A stretch of 62,000 nt of DNA from Phoronis australis (Eukaryota; Phoronida; Phoronidae), in contig NMRA01000036.1 in assembly GCA_002633005.1 (NCBI GenBank), positions 415,133 to 477,132 of the forward strand, read 5' to 3'. Both the position numbers and the translations under genes were made by a program. This document shows, piece by piece, positions 48,001 through 54,900 of this stretch (position 1 is its first letter; each line of letters starts with the position of its first letter). The notes below the pieces were generated by a model that ran no database searches, had not been told where the DNA came from, and saw nothing but the letters and a program-made list of their open reading frames with translations.

Positions 48001-49222
48001 AATTGAGTGACAAAGTTAAGCCGGTTGCAAACAGCATGATTGTTAAAAACAATATCACAAATAATAGTAATAATTTGCTCAACCAATTATCAAGTTTCAA
48101 CTTTCCTGATAAAAAATCTTTAAAATGATACCTTATTTGTTTTTTTTCCTGGAGTAATTGTTATTTTATGAAAATTCGAAATCGCAAAATTGTACGTAGT
48201 GACTTCTCTTTGTCGGCTGTGTTGACTTTAAGGTCAATATCTTCGCACAGGAACGTCTAATCGAAATGGGTTTTTTGGCAAATTATTCATCATAAAAAGT
48301 TCTTTAAAATGATGTATTACATGTCTTTTCACGTTTCTTAGTTTTGAAATAATAATATTTTGAACTCGCGGATTCGATTTGACAGAATTTTTACCAAAAA
48401 ATTTGACACGAAAATGACATTTTCTCCGGAACCATAAGTCCAATTTAAAAAATTTTACTATCGTAATTTTAGTCTCGAAAAGAGCTTTCTAATGATGTAT
48501 ATTACATGCACATTTTCTAAAATTTTTGAAAAATGCTGTCCTCCCTACCTATAGGAGCTTCACCATCTCCACTGCTCCTATAGGAGCTTCGTATGCCAGA
48601 AGCTTTTTGGTGAATTATGCCTCACACTCACTACAACATAAGTCACATTGTTAAAAGTACCTTTTACTCATTAATACTTCCAACTCGGAACAAATAGTTG
48701 TCAGTGTATGCGCATGAGGTATTCTATAACAACGTGACTTTGATGTTTTAGTCGAAGTGAGGCATAATTCGCCAAAAAACTTTCGGCGTATGAAGGAGCT
48801 TCACAGTCTCTATTTAGCCAGCTAGAGATGGTGGTCAGTACTAGACTGAGACTGAGTAGTGAGTAGGTAACCAGCCTCCCGTTCAATAACGCTAGGACCT
48901 CGCAAAAACGCAAGACGTCGTGAGATTACGTGAGATATTGCCGTGTGTTTCAAATGAGAGCACGTGACTTAGGCTAGATTTTAGCTACTGGTCCAAGGCC
49001 AAGCGCAGGTCCTGGGTTACTGAACGTTAGGCAATGACCATCGCTAGACTTGCCAAGTGCAAAATTTAAAATCACCTTTTCTTTCTTGATTTTTTTATCC
49101 TTTTTTACAGTATCGTCTACAGGTTGTATCTTTTCTGTCATTTCAACGTCTTCTTTCACCAGCTTTCCAGGCATGGACCCGTCTTGATTGTTTAATTTCA
49201 GAAAATCGCTAAGAACTTTCAC
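35651..49222 (-). CDS. DDX21: DDX21-type nucleolar DEAD-box RNA helicase, complete gene
   Basis: Joined exons (minus strand, 5' to 3'): 49222-49076, 47129-46775, 46561-46478, 46307-46288, 46100-46026, 44890-44773, 44544-44359, 43528-43377, 42476-42270, 40875-40771, 40300-40181, 38987-38914, 38452-38293 (or 37134-36975), 37528-37394 (or 36388-36254), 36013-35651. All junctions are GT/AG and in phase; the sum is 2,301 nt, 766 residues (human DDX21 is 783). Seen in order: Lys/Glu-rich N-terminus, Q motif region (FPIQ 175-178), Walker A GTGKT 198-202, PTREL 233-237, TPGR 280-283, DEVD 304-307 in place of DEAD as in DDX21/DDX50, SAT 341-343, HGDIPQ 435-440, AARGLD 464-469, HRSGRTGR 490-497, a GUCT domain (about 549-650), and a Gly/Arg RGG tail from 687. 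The family unwinds RNA in the nucleolus and supports rRNA transcription and processing. Met17 (49,174) begins MPGKL, the vertebrate DDX21 start, so translation may begin there. Confidence 0.95.
36254..36388 (-). CDS. DDX21: DDX21 GUCT exon B, downstream copy
   Basis: Same 135-nt exon and protein as 37,394-37,528. Phase 0 at both ends, so it can be joined to either exon A copy and to the last exon. Confidence 0.75.
36975..37134 (-). CDS. DDX21: DDX21 GUCT exon A, downstream copy
   Basis: Same 160 nt, splice sites and protein as 38,293-38,452. Joined after exon B it would be read in the wrong frame and meet a TGA within 11 codons. It can therefore only replace the upstream copy, not follow it. 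Confidence 0.75.
37394..37528 (-). CDS. DDX21: DDX21 GUCT exon B, upstream copy
   Basis: 135 nt, phase 0 at both ends. It encodes [20 protein letters not shown] and the rest of the GUCT core. The protein is identical to the copy at 36,254-36,388. Confidence 0.88.
38293..38452 (-). CDS. DDX21: DDX21 GUCT exon A, upstream copy
   Basis: 160 nt, starting mid-codon and ending in phase 0. It encodes [20 protein letters not shown] and the alanine-rich [10 protein letters not shown] segment at the start of the GUCT region. The protein is identical to the copy at 36,975-37,134. Confidence 0.88.
38914..38987 (-). CDS. DDX21: DDX21 coding exon 12
   Basis: 74 nt from CCTACAG to GTGAGT. It encodes [13 protein letters not shown] and TAAKDAV. 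It ends two bases into a Lys codon, which fits either copy of the next exon. Confidence 0.92.
39162..39985. mobile_element. 824-bp non-autonomous DNA transposon with terminal inverted repeats
   Basis: The left end GGGCTGTTCCAGTAAAATCC followed by GTGTGGGAGGGGGGGG is inverted at the right end (CCCCCCCCTCCCATACAGA then TTTTGCTGGAACAGCCC). The interior has three or four degenerate ATGGGTGGT words and no frame above 81 codons, so a transposase must come from elsewhere. It sits in the DDX21 intron between exons 11 and 12. Superfamily not determined: the target-site duplication is unclear. Confidence 0.85.
40181..40300 (-). CDS. DDX21: DDX21 coding exon 11 (motif VI)
   Basis: 120 nt from TTTGCAG to GTAAGT. 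It encodes [20 protein letters not shown]. Confidence 0.94.
40771..40875 (-). CDS. DDX21: DDX21 coding exon 10 (motif V)
   Basis: 105 nt from TTTCAG to GTGAGA. It encodes [14 protein letters not shown] and LVVQCSPPK. Confidence 0.94.
41395..41515. repeat. repeat with CCAGGTCGCATTT units and a palindrome
   Basis: CCAGGTCGCATTT or close variants occur four times in about 90 bp, and AGGTCGCATTTTGCGACCT (41,409-41,427) is a palindrome. It stands out as CpG-rich inside a CpG-poor intron. A related GACCTAGG...CTAGGTCGCATTT word lies near 50,296-50,330. Confidence 0.7.
42270..42476 (-). CDS. DDX21: DDX21 coding exon 9
   Basis: 207 nt, phase 0 at both ends, from TTGTAG to GTAGGG. It encodes [10 protein letters not shown] (motif IV), [15 protein letters not shown] and a closing ELVLK. 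Confidence 0.94.
42945..43015 (-). repeat. tRNA-derived SINE head
   Basis: On the minus strand TGGCCTAGTGTGATGGATGC resembles a polymerase III A box, and GGGTTTGAGTCTCACTGGG about 35 bases later a B box, with GAGGTCATG before it as in many tRNA-derived SINEs. A paired acceptor stem is lacking, so this is not a working tRNA gene. It lies in the DDX21 intron between exons 8 and 9. Confidence 0.7.
43377..43528 (-). CDS. DDX21: DDX21 coding exon 8 (SAT)
   Basis: 152 nt from TTTGCAG to GTAGGT. It encodes [15 protein letters not shown] (motif III) and the start of the linker to RecA domain 2. Confidence 0.94.
43648..43945 (+). repeat. dispersed repeat C, short version
   Basis: The left block (TCTAGCGGAATTGAAAAGA, ATTTACAAGC, TTGACAACTGACC-like) matches 53,890-54,033. 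The right block (AATTTGAACCAAT, TTGTTAACGATG, GAGAACACT) matches 54,873-54,987. In the GBF1 copy the two blocks are separated by about 840 bp of degenerate tandem repeats that are missing here. Confidence 0.65.
44291..44392 (-). repeat. 56-bp-offset partial duplication of the exon 7 end
   Basis: ACTCAAATATACCAGTGTTG...GATTTCTCTGA (44,291-44,336) repeats ACTCAAACATACCTGTGTTG...GATTTCTCCGA (44,347-44,392) with a few changes. The duplicate also keeps a GT donor (exon end at 44,303). Using it would add 56 bases and shift the frame. Confidence 0.85.
44359..44544 (-). CDS. DDX21: DDX21 coding exon 7 (TPGR, DEVD)
   Basis: 186 nt. It carries DILVGTPGR and [14 protein letters not shown] (motifs Ib and II). 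The last 45 bases and the donor are imperfectly duplicated just downstream (44,291-44,336). Confidence 0.94.
44773..44890 (-). CDS. DDX21: DDX21 coding exon 6 (motif Ia)
   Basis: 118 nt from TTACCAG to GTAAGA. It contains APTREL and YGGTPYG (motif Ia and the GG region). Confidence 0.93.
46026..46100 (-). CDS. DDX21: DDX21 coding exon 5
   Basis: 75 nt, phase 0 at both ends, between TTTTTCAG and GTGTGG. It encodes [12 protein letters not shown] and DRKRGRSPK, matching the DDX21 stretch after motif I. Confidence 0.92.
46288..46307 (-). CDS. DDX21: DDX21 microexon (Walker A, GTGKT)
   Basis: Only 20 nt, between TTCTTCAG and GTAAGC. It completes Arg196 and encodes TGTGKT. The phases of both neighbours require it, and without it motif I is lost and the frame shifts. 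Confidence 0.9.
46478..46561 (-). CDS. DDX21: DDX21 coding exon 3 (Q motif)
   Basis: 84 nt. It encodes [13 protein letters not shown] and DLIAQA, the Q-motif region. It ends with one base of the Arg codon before GTAAGT. Confidence 0.92.
46775..47129 (-). CDS. DDX21: DDX21 coding exon 2
   Basis: 355 nt, starting after TTTTAG and ending LLG-split at a GTAAAC donor. It encodes the Lys/Glu/Ser-rich N-terminal region, including a run of seven lysines written by an AAG repeat (near 47,041-47,062), then [12 protein letters not shown], which corresponds to the start of the helicase core. Confidence 0.9.
47452..47587. mobile_element. short MITE-like element with CAGGGGCGGAT end
   Basis: It starts CAGGGGCGGATTCAGG and ends with CATGGCCCCTGAGCCGCCCC, an imperfect inverted repeat. 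G runs follow or precede each end. Such ends are widespread on non-autonomous elements in animals. Base 47,484 in a G run is undetermined. DDX21 intron 1. Confidence 0.65.
47810..48590. repeat. foldback-type repeat with inverted ends
   Basis: The left end (GAGCTACACCGTCTCTACTG, TTCCTATAGTAGCGAGGACA, GCATT) is the inverse of the right end at 48,532-48,558 (AATGCTGTCCTCCCTACCTA, TAGGA). The word GAGCTTCACC.TCTC.ACTG recurs on the same strand at 48,556 and 48,795, so this element and the next are related or nested. Confidence 0.65.
48583..48802. mobile_element. 220-bp MITE-like element
   Basis: The left arm (GGAGCTTCGTATGCC, AGCTTTTTGGTGAATTATGC, CTCAC; 48,583-48,625) pairs with the right arm (GTGAGGCATAATTCGCCAAA, AACTTTCGGCGTATGAAGGA, GCTTC; 48,757-48,802). 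It has no coding capacity. DDX21 intron 1. Confidence 0.85.
48873..49033. mobile_element. 160-bp MITE-like element, copy 3 (inverted)
   Basis: This is the reverse complement of the elements at 16.59 and 18.74 kb: CCTCCCGTTCAATAACGCTA at one end and TACTGAACGTTAGGCA at the other, with GAGCACGTGAC inside. It lies 43 bases from the 5' splice site of DDX21 exon 1 and so within about 250 bp of the promoter. Confidence 0.85.
49076..49222 (-). CDS. DDX21: DDX21 coding exon 1
   Basis: 49 codons, ending in phase 0 at an AAG|GTGATT donor. The frame opens at 49,222. Met17 at 49,174 starts MPGKL, identical to the start of vertebrate DDX21, so the first 16 residues may be untranslated. A MITE ends 43 bases beyond the donor. 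Confidence 0.85.
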
Positions 49223-49500
49223 ATGTATTGCACGTGGAAATTTTGCTCTTCAGCAAGTGAAACCAATAAATGACCGGAAGTGACGCACCGCGAATCTGCA
49301 CATGCGCTCCACGTCATATGCGACAACGAAGAAATGATCTGCAGAGATGTCAACTTTTTTAGTGTATTGTGGCCGTAAACCTTTGAATATTGCGATTATA
49401 CTTTGAGATATAAGATATGACACATCAGTTGATACTGAATGTTAATTTTGGAATTTGAAGGTCAAAACAGACGTCTACCCTTAGGACCTTGGGTAAGTTA
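49223..49500. promoter_or_regulatory. probable bidirectional promoter of DDX21 and GBF1
   Basis: It separates two divergent genes. CCAAT (49,263-49,267) and ACCGGAAGTGACG (ETS site overlapping a CRE-like word, 49,273-49,285) lie about 45-60 bases upstream of the first helicase ATG. CpG is dense (nine CG in 49,261-49,380) although both gene bodies are CpG-poor. No TATA box. A good donor, TTGG|GTAAGTTA at 49,493, could end a 5' noncoding GBF1 exon. Confidence 0.6.
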
Positions 49501-51826
49501 GTGCTCGTGTAAGAAGAGGTGTAGTCGTGTAGTGTGTGACTGTGTAAGACGTCGTCTCGTAACCAGAACTTTGAAGTCAGTTCAAGTTCAGTGTTGCATT
49601 CGTTTCAGTTTCAGAACACTGAGACCATCATACTTTATTTGATGTGTAACTCGAAAGCTAACCAATCACCTGGAATACTTTGTAAGTTTGAGAATACAAG
49701 GATAATCAATGCTGGCATCGGATTGTAACAGTAACCTTTTTAATTTTACCTGATGCGGTTTGTGGAGTTTCGAATCAAGTCTTGAATAAATGTCAGTGGC
49801 TCTGGGGTTCCAATAGGTAGATAAGGCCAGGGAACCGATGTGGAACCTCAGATTTTGTTTGATGACATGAGAAAAATTCCAAGTTGTTATGAAGTCACCA
49901 CACACACACACCCACATTCGAAGAGTGGAGCAAGCAGGAGGCGAGAGTCGGAATTGCTCGACAAAAACAGAAGGTCCCATTCATGACGGACAATGTGTCC
50001 TAATTTTCTGCTTCTCATGTAGGTAGGAGGTGGGCCTGTGTGGGATATTGGGCACAGGGAAGTGGGAATCTGTCCATATGGAGTGGAGCACAACCTATTT
50101 TTTGTTTGAGTAAAAGTTAAAAGGGAAAAGGCCACTCAGTGATGTTGTTTATTCTGGTAGACGTTTTGTCAGTTCTCTGGTTATCCATTACAGTATATTT
50201 TGTGTTTTGTGTTTGATTACTACAAACTACATGTTGTCAGGTCTTTCGCTTGAACCTCAGCTTCCTTTTTTGTGATCTTATTTCTCATTTGGTGACCTAG
50301 GAATTTTACTAGGTCGCATTTGGCATGTTGACATGATGTTAAAGACTGAGCCCTGGTCATGTGTCCCGGTTTTTAACCATCAGGTACTTTCAAGAAGGAA
50401 CAGGGGTTGATTGCGAGGGACTGTTGACTGTTATCGCCACCGGACTGTGCCAGGAGGTGGCATAGCAGAACATTTTTGACTTGGTGAGAAGTCACTTTTA
50501 CAGCGATTAGATGTTTTAAGCAAATTTTAAAGTGAAATTTTCTCCTCGTCCTTGAAAAGTTGCTCTCAGTTAATATCTGTTCCCATGTGATCAGTCGCCA
50601 CATTGCTTCTTGAAAGTCTCCCATTGAATTTATATATTAAAGACTCTTCATGAGCAAAAGTTTTCTAAACAATATCAGCGTGTCAACAGTTTGTTGCATA
50701 TAAATTGCAGACTAGCGAGTTGCATATGTCTAGGCTTCTGCATTTCTCATACTTAAGGGCGGAAATGTATTTTCAGCTCCTGTCTTGCAAGCGAAGTGGT
50801 GTCCTGCTTCCATCGGGTGGTGTGGGTGCCTACTTCAAAAATAGTCTGGAATTTGAGAGCTGAATTCTTGCATTTTGCATCACTCTGGGTAAAAAATAAA
50901 CACAGAGAACAGCTGGCAAGAAATTCATGTTAACTTGTTAAAACTGGTCTTATCGTAGAGTGAACTGGAAGGTATTTATGTTGTTCTGAAAAATTTAGCT
51001 GATAAAATTCTAGAACTCAATCTTGTGTGTCACATTTGAGGGGTATGAAATGTAGCCCTATTTATATCTAATGTTAAGTTGTGAGCTGTTTTAAGTGAAA
51101 ATGATAACTGATTATGTACAAGAATTTTGCTTTTAAATTTTACTTTTTGAGAACATTGAACCACAATCTTCTAAGAGCAACTTATGCTGAGCAATGAATG
51201 AGGTGGCCATCACCTTGACATGTATGTGACAATTTTTTAAAAAGTTAAAGCTTTAAAGTTCTATAAACCAGCCTTCTGTCAAAAATAGATTTGTTTATTG
51301 TTAGAAAACTGTTCTTAGTTTGTTCTTCATCAGGTTAGAAGAGATTTTTGAATTTCGGAAGAACTGAGACAATGTAGCAGATGCTTTGAAATATTTGACT
51401 TAATGCAAAAGACGTTTGAATTGTCTTTCTTCCTATTCCTATATTTTGGTAGTTTCATGGTGAGCTGACCGAGTCTCGACAGTCTTAAAAACGTGGACCA
51501 CTTTTTCTGTGTTTTTACCCAGTATGGTCTTAGAACTTTGTTCAGTGTTATGCAGCTTTGAGTACTAGAAATGGGATCTGGAAATGGGCTGAACCTACAG
51601 GCCACAAATCCTCAACGTTAATTACGGTAATCCTGAATAAAACATGTTAACCCAGTAGTGGTGTATGTTCTCTGATCAACACCCATATAAAGTGGGTGGA
51701 GAATAATTACAAGATTTTCATTAGTTTGTAATACATAAAGTGCTTAAATTGAGAAACTCGTAATCATGGGTTGGGTGGAGCTCGTATGTCAAATGGCATT
51801 GAGCCTTTTGTATTATCATTTTCAAG
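49501..51826 (+). other. probable first intron of GBF1
   Basis: No coding exon seen. If GBF1 starts in the shared promoter, the donor at 49,493 would join the acceptor TTTTCAAG at 51,826, giving a 5' UTR of 22 bases before the ATG in the first coding exon. The overlapping small frames near 49.7-50.1 kb are uninformative. Confidence 0.45.
49899..49912. repeat. short (CA)n run
   Basis: Seven CA units. Minor. Confidence 0.9.
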
Positions 51827-51848
51827 GATTTCCTGTGGATTTCCGAAG

Positions 51849-51950
51849 ATGTCGTCCCCAAAGAATGGAATCTACATCATTGCTGGGGAGATTTCCCTGG
51901 TTGTCATGGCAATGAAAAGAAGCTCTCGGTACAATTCTCACAGTCATCAG
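51849..51950 (+). CDS. GBF1: GBF1 coding exon 1
   Basis: 34 codons from ATG to CAG|GTAATC. It encodes [20 protein letters not shown], matching the vertebrate GBF1 N-terminus, which supports this start codon. Confidence 0.92.
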
Positions 51951-54900
51951 GTAATCAGAAATGCCAACTGTACAACTGCTTCATTTCAGCTGTTGGTTGT
52001 TTAGTGTTCACATGGTGTTAGACCAACAGTCTTACTGATTAGGATTATGTACCTGTGTTTAGTGTACTGCATTTACTCTGAGTCTTTTGATACCAATAGT
52101 GAGAATGAACATGTAAAATAAACTTGGGATATGTTTGGTGTTTTAAATCAGAAGGGTCATGTCTATATTGAGAGGATATGCCTCACTGAAATTAGGATAG
52201 CACCCTTTAAAAGAGTCGGAAAGATGAAAGGTTCCTTTTAGGGTGGAAGCGTGTTCCATTTGTTGGAGCTTCTATCAAAAAGTCAACCTTCTGTGGAGGA
52301 TTTAAGATTGTTATTGCCTTGGTATGGAACTAGTCACTTAGTAATCTTACAAATGTGGACAATCTTAAGGTAGCAAACAATTTGTCCATCAGCATGCCAT
52401 TTTTTTTGGTCACATCAGGTGACCTAATGAATGAGGTAGTTCTTCCGACAGGCCCAAAAAGTCTCAACAAAACACATAAGAGTGGCTGCTATTTCCATCA
52501 CAAACACAGACGTCTCAAAATGTCCAGAAGGTGAAAGAAACTGTTTTGTCTCAGTCAGTGCAGCTCTTCTTGCTCACTTGAATTAGAAATTGGATCAAGA
52601 TAAAGACACTTTTTGTGCTTTCTCATTGCTAAAGTGTTGTAAAGGAAACAGCCCTTAAATGCATGATCGATTGATTACAAAGTGTGTTTGTGTCACAAGT
52701 TAGACAGTGGCAGACAAATTTGCCTAATGTATGGTGGCTAACAACATAAAATTGCATTCATTTTGAAATAATTACAAGCCATGGATGTGGGCTAAGCCAT
52801 TGCTGTTTACAATATTCTGCAGGTTGACGACCAGGATCCGTTAGTAAACAGCTTTTCACAGCTCAAAGACATACTTAATCATATTGCTAGTAAGTATCAT
52901 TACATAGTTTAGAATAACATAGTTTTTGGGTTTTTTTGGCCCAGGTATATCAGGTGACAGGTGGTTTTAGTTCTATCAGATAGATATCCAAAAAATATCC
53001 TGATGGATGATTGCATTTAATTCTAGAGCTGTTAGTCTTTATATGCTTTGCATTTTACTTTCTTATTTGGGACTCAAAGATAATTGATATGAATAAGTGA
53101 CAACATTAATTGTCTTTTTCCGTTCAGTTACTACGACCAAATGCCATTCACTCCAGTAGTAAAGTTTAAAATTGTGTGGGCCAATGCATGCTCAGTGTTC
53201 TCCACATCTGAAAATCTAAACAGGGTGCACGTGCGAAATTGTCGAAAGTGCGTTGTGTCAACGTTCTCTTGCCTTGTGTTTACCAATGCACTTTGACAGT
53301 AATGTGCAATTAGTGCAAAAAATAACCGTGTATGTTCAACTTTTTATTTTTAAACAAGTGACAAACATTTCAAATAAACCATTTGTATATTCAATGACTT
53401 AAAAATGGAAGTCTATACAGACATGATTGAAACAGCATGCGGAAACATTTTAATCGATACTAGTTATGTCAATGTCAACCAAGTCCAAAAATTCTAACAT
53501 AGAGGTGAACTTTTTAGCAGCAATGTCCTGTTTTTCTTTGCAGTAGACAGTCCAAGTGATGTGTCTTAGTGAAGCCAGTCACACTTTTATCACATCTGGA
53601 CAGTCGAGCCTAGGTTTTCTCTCAGTCTTATGTCTTGCATAGCATTTTTATAATCAATTCCCCGCAATGTTTGTCTTTACTGCAGTACAACTATGCAGGA
53701 CCAGAATTCTGCACAACATGGGAGTCCACCATTATAAATAGGTAATTAGGTTTTAATGGGTTCTGTGATAAGTTGTCCACTGAACACAAAAGGTGACTGC
53801 AGAAGCGATTAACGGTCAGCAACTCTCCTGCTAGATTGCACCTCCAGTGAGCAGGTAGTGGCACTAGGCCTTTGTTTAAATTCAGTTGACTATGACTTGT
53901 TGTTCTAGCGGAATTGAAAAGATGATTGGAGAGACTATTTACAAGCTACGTTACACCTAAATAGACTACTGCTCCAGTCTGTTTGAGTGAAATCCTGGAT
54001 TAGACTTTTGACAACTGACCATTTGGCCTTTATTATGCATCTACAATAGGGTGCATTTTGCCCTCATTTCTGTCTGTCTGGCATCCGGTGTCTGGCATCC
54101 ACAGCTGTATCTCCTAAACCCTTCAAAGGATCTAGATGAGATTTAGCAGTTGTGTTCGTATGAAGCTGACGACAGATGGCAGCGAATTTCGGACGGATCC
54201 GACTACCGGTGTGCCCCCTAATGGCAATTTTAGTTTTTACGTTTAGCTCTGTAGCTTCAAAGATCCTCAACAGATTTTCATGATAGGCATCTATTGATGG
54301 GATCACATCATTTTTCCATTTTCGAATGGATTTGAGGCATTTTGCACCACCTAGTGGCCATTTTTACTGTTTTAGAGTCTGTTTTTGGCATACGCCCCTC
54401 TGTCAACCAAATCATTCTGTGGATGATTGCGAAAATTGGCGTATATGTTCTTAGTGTGTAGAGGACGATTGACAGCGATCATCTGATGACTTCAATTACT
54501 GTGGCACCTCCTAGTGCCATTTTTTTAGTGCTCATAGCTATATCTCCTAAACTCGCTACAGGATCTTTATTATATTTAGCGAATGTATTAACATGAAGTT
54601 GACAACGGATGACAATGACTTTCATGCGGATCCCTTTTCCTCTGTTTCTATGAAGTTCCTTGATGGATTTTTATGAACTTTGGTAAATAACTTTCTATTA
54701 AAAAAAGCGATGATATGTTTCTGTTTTCGAATGGATTCAACATATTTTGCACCATCTAGTGGCCATTTTTGTTATACAAATAAACAACCATCGATGCACA
54801 CTGTTTGCAGTGCATTCGTTTCGCATTTCAACTCCACGCTTTTTTCAGTTTCTATGGTCTGTGGCCAGTTGTTGTCAAGTGTAATTTGAACCAATTAAAC

